This document shows positions 9,308 to 17,447 of a stretch of DNA of 64,000 nucleotides, in pieces. This DNA is from Lysobacter sp. MMG2 (GTDB lineage: Bacteria; Pseudomonadota; Gammaproteobacteria; Xanthomonadales; Xanthomonadaceae), in assembly GCF_016735495.2 (NCBI RefSeq), contig NZ_JAERQY020000003.1, positions 248,001 through 312,000 of the forward strand, read 5' to 3'. The position numbers and the translations under genes are program-made. Position 1 is the stretch's first letter. Each line of letters starts with the position of its first letter. A model generated the notes under the pieces. That model saw only the letters and a program-made list of their open reading frames with translations, was not told where the DNA came from and searched no databases.

Positions 9308-10720
9308 ATGTTCCGCGGGTCTCGCCTCGCGGCCTGCCTGTCCATGCTCTTCGCGCTCGCCACACCCGCGCTCGCCCTCGCCCAAGACACCGCAGCTGCC
9401 GCCGCGCCGACGGCCAACAAAGGCGACGTCGCCTGGCTGCTCGTCTGCGCGGCACTGGTGATCTTCATGACCCTGCCCGGGCTCGCGCTGTTCTACGGCG
9501 GTCTGGTGCGCAGCAAGAACGTGTTGTCGGTGCTGATGCAGTGCCTGCTCGTGTTCTCGCTGGTGGCGGTGCTATGGGCGCTGTACGGCTATTCGCTGGC
9601 CTTCACTGCGGGCAATCCGTTCATCGGCGGCTTCGACCGCGTGTTCGCGAAGGGACTGGACGCCACCGCGATGGGCGCGACGTTCACCAAGGGCGTCTAC
9701 ATTCCCGAGCTGGTGTTCTTCGTGTTCCAGGGCGCGTTCGCGTGCATCACCTGTGCGCTGATCATCGGCGCGTTCGCCGAACGGGTGAAGTTTGCCGGCG
9801 TGATGCTGTTCACCGTGCTGTGGTTCACCTTCGCCTACACGCCGATGGCCCACATGGTGTGGTTCTTCCCGGGACCGGACGCGTTCACCGACAACGACGC
9901 CGTGCCGGGCGTGCTGGCGCAGTCGGGCTTCCTGTTCGCGAAGGGCGCGCTCGACTTCGCCGGCGGCACCGTGGTGCACATCAATGCGGCGATCGCGGGC
10001 CTGGTCGGCTCATACGTGATCGGCAAGCGCGTGGGTTACGGGCGTGAGGCGATCAAGCCGCACAACCTGACGCAGACGATGGTGGGCGCCTCGATCCTGT
10101 GGGTGGGCTGGTTCGGCTTCAACGCGGGCTCCGCGCTGGAAGCCAACGCGGTGGCCGCACAGGCGTTCGTCAACACGTTCCTGGCGACGGCCGCGGCGGT
10201 GCTGGGCTGGACGGCGGTGGAGTGGATCAGCAAGGGCAAGCCGTCGATGCTGGGTGCGGCGTCGGGCGCGGTCGCGGGGCTGGTGGCGATCACGCCCGCG
10301 GCCGGCTTCGTCGGTCTGTGCGGTGCGCTGATCATCGGCGCGCTCGCTGGCGCGGTGTGCCTGTGGGGCGTGAACGGGCTCAAGCGCCTGCTCGGCGCGG
10401 ACGATGCGCTGGACGTGTTCGGCGTGCACGGCGTGGGCGGCATCCTCGGCGCGTTGCTCACCGGCGTTTTCGCTTCGCCCTCGCTGGGCGGCGCGGGCAT
10501 CTGGGATTACGTCACCGAAACCGCACTGCCCGAATACAGCATCGCCTCGCAGGTGTGGATCCAGTTGCAGGGCGTGCTGGTGACGGTGGTGGTTTCCGGC
10601 GTGGTCGCGCTGGTCGCGTTCCTGATCGTGAAGTACACCGTCGGGCTGCGCGTGCCGGAGGAATCCGAACGCGAGGGCCTGGACATCACCTCGCACGGCG
10701 AGTCCGCCTACGAGAACTGA
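9308..10720 (+). CDS. amtB: Ammonium transporter
   Basis: 470 residues from ATG 9308. A signal peptide (MFRGSRLAACLSMLFALATPALALAQ) precedes the mature 11-helix Amt channel, as in other Amt proteins. Seen: DVAWLLVCAALVIFMT at the first helix, TNKGDVAW context, TPMAHMVWF and DFAGGTVVHINAA with the pore His of helix 5, DDALDVFGVHGVGGILG with the second pore His of helix 10. An in-frame open stretch back to 9080 is translation of the repeat at 9141-9257 and is not used. A perfect intrinsic terminator follows. GlnK from the preceding gene is the expected partner. Confidence 0.96.
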   Translation: MFRGSRLAACLSMLFALATPALALAQDTAAAAAPTANKGDVAWLLVCAALVIFMTLPGLALFYGGLVRSKNVLSVLMQCLLVFSLVAVLWALYGYSLAFTAGNPFIGGFDRVFAKGLDATAMGATFTKGVYIPELVFFVFQGAFACITCALIIGAFAERVKFAGVMLFTVLWFTFAYTPMAHMVWFFPGPDAFTDNDAVPGVLAQSGFLFAKGALDFAGGTVVHINAAIAGLVGSYVIGKRVGYGREAIKPHNLTQTMVGASILWVGWFGFNAGSALEANAVAAQAFVNTFLATAAAVLGWTAVEWISKGKPSMLGAASGAVAGLVAITPAAGFVGLCGALIIGALAGAVCLWGVNGLKRLLGADDALDVFGVHGVGGILGALLTGVFASPSLGGAGIWDYVTETALPEYSIASQVWIQLQGVLVTVVVSGVVALVAFLIVKYTVGLRVPEESEREGLDITSHGESAYEN

Positions 10721-10777
10721 TGCAGTAGAGCACCGAGGCAAAGTGGCGTGCGTAACCCCTCCCGCGCACGCCACGGC

Positions 10778-10811
10778 AGCGCGCGACGGCTCACCCCGTC
10801 GCGCGCTTTTT
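10778..10811 (+). terminator. Intrinsic terminator after amtB
   Basis: AGCGCGCGACGG (10778-10789) pairs perfectly with CCGTCGCGCGCT (10796-10807), then TTTTT (10807-10811). It closes the porin-glnK-amtB operon. Its 3' arm overlaps the last codons of the convergent permease gene. Confidence 0.9.
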
Positions 10812-12167
10812 CCGGTAACGCCGCGCCAGTTCACTCGCCAGTGCGATGCCTGCGGTGAGCGCCGCCATCGACAGGAACTGCGCGCGCGTATCGGCCGACG
10901 ACAGCAGTAGCGCGAAGATCAACGCCAGGATCGCCAGCGCGGCGACCGTCAGCCACGGAAAGCCGCGCATGCGGAACGGCAGCGGGGTACCGGCGCGATC
11001 CGCACGGCGACGCAGGATCAGCTGCGAAAGCAGTGAGATCGTCCACACCAGCAGGCACGTCGAACCGACGACGTTGAGCAGCACCGGCAGCACGCGGTTC
11101 GGGTACCACAGCTCGAACACGGTGGCGACGAAACCGAACAGCACGCACGAGAGCACCGCGAGCACGGGCACCTGGCGGCGGTTCAAGCGGGCCAGCCAAC
11201 GCGGCGCTTCGCTGCGCTGGGCCAGCGAGAAGATCATGCGCGAGGCGCCGTAGAGGTTGGCGTTGAGCGCCGACAGCAGCGCGATCACCGCGATCAGCGT
11301 GATCGCCGTCGCCGCGCCCGGAATGCGCGCCGCTTCCAGCACCGCCGCGAACGGCGAGCGCAGCGCCTCGCTGGTCCACGGCACCACCGCGATGATCACG
11401 CTCAGCGAGCCGATGTAGAACACCAGGATGCGCCACGCGACCGTGCGGATCGCACGCGCCAGGCTGCGCGAAGGATCGGCGGTTTCCGCAGCGGCGACGG
11501 CGACGATCTCCGTGCCGCCGAAGGCGAACACCACCACCAGCAGCGCCGTGCCGATGCCGGCCCATCCCTTCGGCGCGAAACCGCCGTGGCCGGTGATGTT
11601 CGAAAGCCCCGGCGACGCCACGCCCGGCAGCAGGCCCAACACCAGCGCTGCGCCGATGAGGATGAAGGCGACGATCGCCGCGACCTTCAGGATCGCGAAC
11701 CAGAATTCGAACTCGCCGAAGTTCTTCACGCCCATCAGGTTGATGGCGGTGAACATCAGCATGAACGTCAGCGAGGCCAGCGGCACCGACAGTTGCGGCC
11801 AGACCGTCGCGAGCAGGCCCGCCGCGCCGACGGACTCGGCGGCGATCACGATCACCAGCTGCGCCCACCACAGCCAGCCGACGGTGGCGCCGGCGGTCGC
11901 GCCCATCGCATCGGCTGCGTATACCGAGAAGGCGCCACTGGCCGGCTTGGCGGCGGCCATCTCGCCCAGCGCGTTCATCACGATGATCACCAGCGCACCG
12001 GCGACCAGGTACGACACCAGCACCGCCGGACCGGCCGCCTGCACGCCCACTCCGGAACCGAGGAAGAGGCCGGCGCCGATCGCGCTGCCCAGGCCCATCA
12101 TGATCAGCTGTCGCGGCTTGAGGGCGTGTCCAAGCTCGGGGGCCGGTGAGGCAGTGGGTGCGGGCAT
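10791..12167 (-). CDS. APC-family amino acid permease
   Basis: 458 residues with about 12 hydrophobic segments. The N-terminal consensus PRQLIMMGLGSAIGAGLFLGSG and then VAGALVIIVMNALGEMA identify the amino acid/polyamine/organocation superfamily, closest in feel to GABA/aromatic amino-acid permeases. Inner-membrane proton-coupled uptake is expected; substrate cannot be fixed. Start 12167 (MPAPTASPAPELGHALKPRQ) is preferred; the open frame upstream to 12299 is Arg/Ala-rich and unlikely to be translated. Convergent with amtB, whose terminator overlaps this stop. Confidence 0.9.
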   Translation of the reverse strand: MPAPTASPAPELGHALKPRQLIMMGLGSAIGAGLFLGSGVGVQAAGPAVLVSYLVAGALVIIVMNALGEMAAAKPASGAFSVYAADAMGATAGATVGWLWWAQLVIVIAAESVGAAGLLATVWPQLSVPLASLTFMLMFTAINLMGVKNFGEFEFWFAILKVAAIVAFILIGAALVLGLLPGVASPGLSNITGHGGFAPKGWAGIGTALLVVVFAFGGTEIVAVAAAETADPSRSLARAIRTVAWRILVFYIGSLSVIIAVVPWTSEALRSPFAAVLEAARIPGAATAITLIAVIALLSALNANLYGASRMIFSLAQRSEAPRWLARLNRRQVPVLAVLSCVLFGFVATVFELWYPNRVLPVLLNVVGSTCLLVWTISLLSQLILRRRADRAGTPLPFRMRGFPWLTVAALAILALIFALLLSSADTRAQFLSMAALTAGIALASELARRYRKKRATG

Positions 12168-12333
12168 CGGGTCGCGTTGAGATTTTTTCGGGGGCGCCAC
12201 CATACCGCGTTGCGACGGTCCGGCCGCGTGCCGAAGCGGGCGGGCCCGGGCCGGTAGCACCGCCTTCGACGCACGCCGGCGAACATGGGCGCACCTCACG
12301 CCCGGCTCTCGTGCGCCGCGCTAACGTGATCGC

Positions 12334-12576
12334 ATGGATACACGCACCCAGACCCTGCCGCCGGGCTGGCGGATCGACGCGACCGGTCCGTTCCCGGGCA
12401 GCCGCGCCTGCGTACTGCGGCTGAGTCGCTCGGACGGGCTCGAAGCCGTCTGGCAGCTCGATGGAGACGCGGTGCAGTGCGAGGCGGTGCGGCAGCTGGC
12501 GGCCGCCATGGCCCTCACCGGCGAAAGCTATCGCGACGAGGACGAGGACCGTCCGGGTCCCCTGCTGGCGCCTTGA
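12334..12576 (+). CDS. Small hypothetical protein
   Basis: 80 residues, acidic, no signal peptide or membrane segment. The reading frame has an ordinary composition (LPPGWRIDATGPFPGSRACVLRL, then ...YRDEDEDRPGP tail) and fills the space between two longer genes. Family not recognised. The ribosome site (GCTAACGTGATCGC) is weak. It could be a real small cytosolic protein; confidence rests on frame and codon bias only. About 250 bases follow before the next gene, with no clear structure. Confidence 0.5.
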   Translation: MDTRTQTLPPGWRIDATGPFPGSRACVLRLSRSDGLEAVWQLDGDAVQCEAVRQLAAAMALTGESYRDEDEDRPGPLLAP

Positions 12577-12825
12577 TCGGGCTGGATTCTTGCCCCGGCG
12601 CCGGGAAGCAGCCGATGGGTATTCGGAAGGGGAAGTTCCGAGGGGATGGGCGTCGGCCTCGACGCCGGGGCCTGTTCAGTTTGAGCCGGTCCCCGCCAGA
12701 AGGCTTGTCAGGAAAAACAGAAGCCCCCGTCGGAGCAACCCTGACAGCACCTGCTGCCGGCTTCGGACACACAACCGCCCGATTCCCCGATTCAACCGCC
12801 GAAAGCGGCAACCTACATTAGCCCC

Positions 12826-13863
12826 ATGACCCTCCAGACCTTGCTCGGCCTCTCCGTTCCCATCGTCCAGGCGCCCATGGCAGGCGTGCAGGACAGCGCG
12901 CTGGCGATCGCAGTGACGCAGGCCGGAGGACTGGGTTCCCTGCCCGCCGCCACCCTCGGCGCGGAGGCGTTGCGGCGCGAGCTGGCGACGATTCGCGAAC
13001 GCACCGCAGGCCCGGTGAACATCAACTTCTTCTGCCATGCCCCGCCCACACAGGACGCCGCGCGCGAACGCGCATGGCACGAGCGGCTCGCGCCGTACTA
13101 CGCCGAACTCGGCGTGGATCCCGATGCGGTCCCGGCGGGACCGGCGCGTGCACCTTTCAGCCATGAACTGGCCGATGTCCTGGCCGAGCGGCCGCCGGCG
13201 GTGGTCAGCTTCCACTTTGGCCTGCCGGCGCCGGAGTTGCTGGCGCGCGTGCGTGCGACCGGCGCCCGGATCTTCTCCTCGGCCACCACGGTGGACGAAG
13301 CACGCTGGCTGGAAGCCCGCGGCGTCGACGCGATCATCGCGCAGGGGCTGGAGGCGGGCGGGCACCGCGGCCATTTCCTCTCCGACGACCTGCAAGCGCA
13401 GTCGGGCACGTTCGCGCTGCTGCCGCAGATCGTGCGCGCGGTGCGCGTGCCGGTGCTGGCGGCGGGCGGTATCGCCGATGCGGTCGGCGTCTCGGCCGCT
13501 CGCGCGCTCGGCGCGGCGGGCGTACAGGTCGGCACGGCCTACCTGCTGTGTCCGGAAGCCACGACCAGCGCCGTGCATCGGCAGGCGCTCACCGACCAGG
13601 CGGGCGAGGCCACCGCACTCACCAACGTCTTCACCGGTCGCCCCGCGCGCGGCATCTACAACCGGTTGATGCGCGAGATAGGCCCCCTGCGCGAGGACGC
13701 ACCCGCGTTCCCACTGGCCGCGGCGGCGGTGACACCCCTGCGGTCCAAAGCAGAGGCGCAAGGACGAGGGGATTTCTCTCCGCTGTGGGCCGGCCAGAAC
13801 ACCAGCGGCTGTCGTGCCGTGCCCGCAGCCGAGATCACCCTCGCCCTGGCCCGCGGCCTGTAA
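12826..13863 (+). CDS. Nitronate monooxygenase-family flavoprotein
   Basis: 345 residues, typical. FMN-dependent oxidation of alkyl nitronates such as propionate-3-nitronate; detoxification is the usual role. Seen: VPIVQAPMAGVQDSALAIAV at the N terminus, NINFFCHAP, the central FMN/phosphate motifs IIAQGLEAGGHRGH (catalytic-His region) and VPVLAAGGIADAVGVSAARALGA, then GVQVGTAYLLCPEA. All expected glycine motifs are present, so the protein looks intact. No functional neighbour; the HAD gene follows after 125 bp. Confidence 0.9.
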   Translation: MTLQTLLGLSVPIVQAPMAGVQDSALAIAVTQAGGLGSLPAATLGAEALRRELATIRERTAGPVNINFFCHAPPTQDAARERAWHERLAPYYAELGVDPDAVPAGPARAPFSHELADVLAERPPAVVSFHFGLPAPELLARVRATGARIFSSATTVDEARWLEARGVDAIIAQGLEAGGHRGHFLSDDLQAQSGTFALLPQIVRAVRVPVLAAGGIADAVGVSAARALGAAGVQVGTAYLLCPEATTSAVHRQALTDQAGEATALTNVFTGRPARGIYNRLMREIGPLREDAPAFPLAAAAVTPLRSKAEAQGRGDFSPLWAGQNTSGCRAVPAAEITLALARGL

Positions 13864-13988
13864 TCGACGCCGGCGCAGTAGCGACGTCGCCCAGCGGCTG
13901 ATTGCGCGCGGCAGCTCCAGATCGAGCGGACAGGCCATGCGCCGATGCGCCGCGCTTATCCTGCCCCTTCTCCTCCATCCCGGTTCCG

Positions 13989-14333
13989 ATGCCCGACTGC
14001 TCCGCCCTGCTGATCGACTTCGACGGCGTGCTGGTCACCAATGCGACCTCACGCCTCCCGCAGGATCTGGCCGCATTGGGCCTCACCCCCTTCTTCCACG
14101 GCGTCGCCAACTCGAGCGCGCTCGGCACGGCCAAGCCCGACGCGGCGATCTTCCACGCCGCACTCGCCCTGGCGGGCGTGGCCGCCCACGAGGCGCTGTT
14201 CGTCGACGACTCCTCGCGCAATGTCGCGGCGGCGGGCGCGCTGGGAATCCACGCACGCCGATTCGAAGGCCCCGCCACGCTGCGGGCGCTCCTGCACGAG
14301 CACGGCGTTACGGGCGTCCCACGCTGGCGCTGA
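13989..14333 (+). CDS. Capless, shortened HAD-like hydrolase
   Basis: 114 residues, about half the usual size of HAD subfamily IA. Motif I is intact (LLIDFDGVLVT, nucleophile and acid Asp), the Lys motif (GTAKPDAAIF) and motif IV (LFVDDSSRNVAAA) are present. The cap domain and linking helices are missing: motif I is followed at once by NATSRLPQDLAALGL, which looks like the Ser/Thr-motif helix. So about 80-100 residues have been lost in frame, or this is a true minimal form. Start ATG 13989 gives the normal N terminus. Activity doubtful; could be a decaying gene. Confidence 0.75.
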   Translation: MPDCSALLIDFDGVLVTNATSRLPQDLAALGLTPFFHGVANSSALGTAKPDAAIFHAALALAGVAAHEALFVDDSSRNVAAAGALGIHARRFEGPATLRALLHEHGVTGVPRWR

Positions 14334-14427
14334 GGCGCGCCGAACGCGCGCACGTCACGGCCGCTCCTCACGCGGCATCGCGGTAGCCGTCGGCACAATG
14401 CCGGCCTGTCCCACGTCGCGGTACTGC

Positions 14428-15168
14428 ATGGCCTCGATCAACGTCCTCACCCTCAACATGCACATGGGGTTCAACCTGCTCGGCCGGCGCTTCGTGCTGC
14501 CCGAACTGCGCGAGGCGATCCGGGCCGTGTCCGCCGACATGGTGTTCCTGCAGGAGGTGCTCGGTGAACACGCGCATCACGCACGGCGCCACGCCGCGTG
14601 GCCCGCAGGACCGCAGTACGAATTCCTGGCCGACACCCTCTGGACGCAGTTCGCGTACGGCCGCAATGCGGTGTATCCGCACGGCCACCACGGCAACGCG
14701 CTGATGTCGAAATTCCCCATCGCCTCGTTCGAGAACCGCGACGTTTCCGTGCAGGGCCACGAGCAGCGCGGCCTGCTGCACGCGATCGTGCGGGTGCCCG
14801 AAGGCCCCGAGGTCCACACCGTGTGCGTGCATCTGGGCCTGCGCGAGTCGCATCGGCAGAAGCAGATCGGCCTGCTGTGCGGCATCGTCGCCGACGAGAT
14901 TCCCGCCGACGCCCCGCTCGTCGTCGCCGGCGATTTCAACGACTGGCGCGTTCGCGGCCATGCGCTGCTGCGTCGCTGCGGGCTGGTGGAAGCTTTCGAA
15001 CACACGCGCGGCCGACTGGCGCGGACCTTCCCGTCGCGCTGGCCGACCCTGCCGGTGGACCGCATCTACCTGCGCAACGCACGCGTCGCACAAGCGCAGG
15101 TGCTGTCCACGCAACCGTGGTCGCACCTGTCCGACCACGTACCTCTGCTGGCGAGGATCGACCTGTGA
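14428..15168 (+). CDS. ybhP: Endonuclease/exonuclease/phosphatase family protein (YbhP-like)
   Basis: 246 residues. EEP-fold metal-dependent phosphodiesterase. Seen: VLTLNMHMG (metal Asn), MVFLQEV (metal Glu), VCVHLGLRESHR (catalytic His), VVAGDFNDWR (GDFN) and a C-terminal SDHVPLLARI (Ser-Asp-His). All active-site motifs are intact. Followed by clsB (stop and start overlap) and ybhN, the E. coli ybhP-clsB-ybhN order, so a role in phospholipid or envelope metabolism is suggested. Start ATG 14428 precedes the conserved N terminus; the longer open frame from 14041 overlaps the HAD gene and is rejected. Confidence 0.9.
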   Translation: MASINVLTLNMHMGFNLLGRRFVLPELREAIRAVSADMVFLQEVLGEHAHHARRHAAWPAGPQYEFLADTLWTQFAYGRNAVYPHGHHGNALMSKFPIASFENRDVSVQGHEQRGLLHAIVRVPEGPEVHTVCVHLGLRESHRQKQIGLLCGIVADEIPADAPLVVAGDFNDWRVRGHALLRRCGLVEAFEHTRGRLARTFPSRWPTLPVDRIYLRNARVAQAQVLSTQPWSHLSDHVPLLARIDL

Positions 15169-16397
15169 GGTGGTCGCGGGGCATCGATTCGTGCTGGCGC
15201 CGCGGCCATCGCGTGCGCCTGCTGGAGAACGGCGAGGACTACTTCGCGCGCGTGTTCGAGGCGATCGATGCAGCGCAGCGCGAAGTGCTGCTGGAAACCT
15301 TCATCTGGTTCGAGGACAAGGTCGGGCTGCAACTCAAGGACCGCCTGGTCGCGGCGGCGCAACGCGGTGTGCGCGTGCACTTCCTCGTCGATGCCTTCGG
15401 CTCGCCCGACCTGTCCGAGGACTTCGTGCAGGCGCTCACCTCGGCCGGTGTCGAACTGCGCATGTACGACCGCCAGCCGACGCTGTTCGGCATCCGCCTG
15501 AACATCTTCCGCCGCATGCACCGCAAGCTGGTGGTGGTGGACGAGACGATCGGGTTCGTCGGCGGGATCAACTACTCGGCCGACCACCTGGCCGATTTCG
15601 GGCCGACCGCGAAGCAGGACTATGCGGTGGAGGTCGAAGGACCGGTGGTGGCCGACATGGTGTCGTTCCTGCGCCAGGCGATGGTCACGCGCGGCACCGG
15701 CGAGCGCTGGCAGCCCGATGGCGCCGCCGACGCGCGCCAAGCCGCCGGCAGCGCGGACGTGTGCTTCCTGCCGCGCGACAACGGGCGGCGCTCGCGCAGC
15801 ATCGAATGGGCGTACCGGCAGGCCTTCCGCGAGGCGCGGCGCGAGATCGTCATCGCCAATGCCTACTTCTTCCCCGGCTACGGCTTCCTGCGCGACCTGC
15901 GCGACGCCGCGCGGCGCGGCGTGAAGGTGCGCCTGATCTTCCAGGGCGAGCCGGACACGCCGCTGGCGCTGATGGCGGCGCGCGCCTTGTACCGGCATCT
16001 GGTCGACGCCGGGGTGTGCATCTTCGAGTACTGCGAACGGCCGTTCCACGGCAAGGTCGCGGTGATCGACGAGGAATGGTGCACCGTGGGATCGAGCAAC
16101 CTGGATCCGTTGAGCCTGTCGCTCAACCTGGAAGCCAATGTCTTCATCCGCGATGCCGACTTCGCGCGCGAACTCCACGGCCGCCTGCAGGCACTGATCG
16201 ACCGGCATTGCCGCGCGGTGGATCCGGCCGGCGTGCCGCGCGGGCGCTTCTGGCAGCCGCTGACGCGTCCGTTGCTGTTCCATGTGTTGCGCCGCTTTCC
16301 GAGCTGGGCCGGCTGGCTGCCGGCGCACACGCCGCGCACGAAGCTCGTGACTCCGCCCGAGGACGCGTCGCCACAAGGCACGGAACCGCCCGCATGA
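15165..16397 (+). CDS. clsB: Cardiolipin synthase ClsB-type phospholipase D protein
   Basis: 410 residues from GTG 15165, which overlaps the upstream TGA as GTGA. Two HKD motifs: HRKLVVVDE with His119 and HGKVAVIDE with His295, each followed by the GG/GSxN segment (GFVGGINYSADH, VGSSNLDPLS). ClsB-type enzymes make cardiolipin, in E. coli from phosphatidylglycerol and phosphatidylethanolamine. No N-terminal membrane helices, as expected for ClsB and unlike ClsA. Operon with ybhP and ybhN. An open frame extends upstream to 14598 in the same register but runs across ybhP and is not used. Confidence 0.92.
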   Translation: MRWSRGIDSCWRRGHRVRLLENGEDYFARVFEAIDAAQREVLLETFIWFEDKVGLQLKDRLVAAAQRGVRVHFLVDAFGSPDLSEDFVQALTSAGVELRMYDRQPTLFGIRLNIFRRMHRKLVVVDETIGFVGGINYSADHLADFGPTAKQDYAVEVEGPVVADMVSFLRQAMVTRGTGERWQPDGAADARQAAGSADVCFLPRDNGRRSRSIEWAYRQAFREARREIVIANAYFFPGYGFLRDLRDAARRGVKVRLIFQGEPDTPLALMAARALYRHLVDAGVCIFEYCERPFHGKVAVIDEEWCTVGSSNLDPLSLSLNLEANVFIRDADFARELHGRLQALIDRHCRAVDPAGVPRGRFWQPLTRPLLFHVLRRFPSWAGWLPAHTPRTKLVTPPEDASPQGTEPPA

Positions 16398-17374
16398 GCA
16401 CCTCGCGCCGGCGCTGGCGTCGGGTGCGACGCATCGCCCTGTTCGTCTTCCTGGCGCTGGTGGCGTTCCTGCTGCTGCGCTACGCGCGCTCGGTCGACTG
16501 GGCGCAGGTGGGCGCGACGCTGGCGGCGTATGCGCCGAGCACGCTCGCACTCGCCGTCGCGATCACCCTCGCCAGCTACCTGCTGTACGCGTGCTACGAC
16601 GTGGCCGCGCGGCGCTATGCGCACCACGCGTTGCCGGTGCCGCGGGTGATGGCGATCTCCACCGTCGCCTACGCCTTCAGCCTCAACGTCGGCGCGCTCG
16701 TCGGCGGCGCGGGGTTCCGCTACCGGCTGTACTCGCACGCGGGGCTGGCGCTGGGGACGATCAGCCGCATCGTCGCCTTTACCGTCAGCACGAACTGGGT
16801 CGGCTACCTGCTGCTGGCCGGCGCGCTGTTCGCATCCGGACGCGTGCGGCCGCCGCCGCACTGGCCGGTGAGCGGCGCCAACCTGCCGTGGCTCGGCGCC
16901 GCGATGCTCGTGGCCGTGGCGGCCTACCTCATCGCCTGCCACCTCACGCACGGGCGCGTTTTCCACGTGCGCGGTCATCACTTCCGCCTCCCTTCGGTGC
17001 CGCTGGCGCTGTTGCAGCTGGGACTGGCGGCGACCAACTGGGCGCTGATGGCGGCACTGCTGTTCGTGCTGATGCCGGCGGGCGTGACCTACACGGCGGT
17101 GCTCGGCGCGCTGCTGGTCGCGGCCGTGGCGGCGGCCATCGCCCACATCCCGGCGGGCATCGGCGTGCTGGAGGCGGTCTTCATCGCGCTGCTCGGCCAC
17201 GAGGTTCCGCAACCCCAGATGCTGGCCGCGTTGCTGGCCTACCGCGCCTGCTACTACCTGGGGCCGCTGCTGCTGGCGATGGCCGGCTACGCCGTGCTCG
17301 AAAGCCGCGTGCGAGGCCGTCAAAGTCCGCCCATCGCAGCCCCCGGCGACGACGGGAACCGCCAACGAACGTGA
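16394..17374 (+). CDS. ybhN: YbhN-like membrane protein (lysylphosphatidylglycerol synthase TM region family)
   Basis: 326 residues with 7-8 hydrophobic segments after a basic N terminus (MSTSRRRWRRVRR). Motifs typical of the UPF0104/LPG-synthase TM family: AYAFSLNVGALVGGAGFRYRLY and AHIPAGIGVLEAVFIALLG. The soluble aminoacyl-transferase domain of MprF is absent. ATG overlaps the clsB stop by 4 nt, giving tight translational coupling. YbhN-family proteins are thought to act in lipid handling; the precise step is unknown. Confidence 0.88.
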   Translation: MSTSRRRWRRVRRIALFVFLALVAFLLLRYARSVDWAQVGATLAAYAPSTLALAVAITLASYLLYACYDVAARRYAHHALPVPRVMAISTVAYAFSLNVGALVGGAGFRYRLYSHAGLALGTISRIVAFTVSTNWVGYLLLAGALFASGRVRPPPHWPVSGANLPWLGAAMLVAVAAYLIACHLTHGRVFHVRGHHFRLPSVPLALLQLGLAATNWALMAALLFVLMPAGVTYTAVLGALLVAAVAAAIAHIPAGIGVLEAVFIALLGHEVPQPQMLAALLAYRACYYLGPLLLAMAGYAVLESRVRGRQSPPIAAPGDDGNRQRT

Positions 17375-17447
17375 ACATTCCGTCATCGCCGCTGCGATAA
17401 GCTCGGGCGATTTTCCGAAAGACGCCGCAGGGCATGGGGGATGTCGG

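Noticed and set aside
14598-15164. Upstream extension of the clsB frame
   Set aside because: It overlaps ybhP completely and has no homology to PLD proteins; GTG 15165 overlaps the ybhP stop in the usual way.
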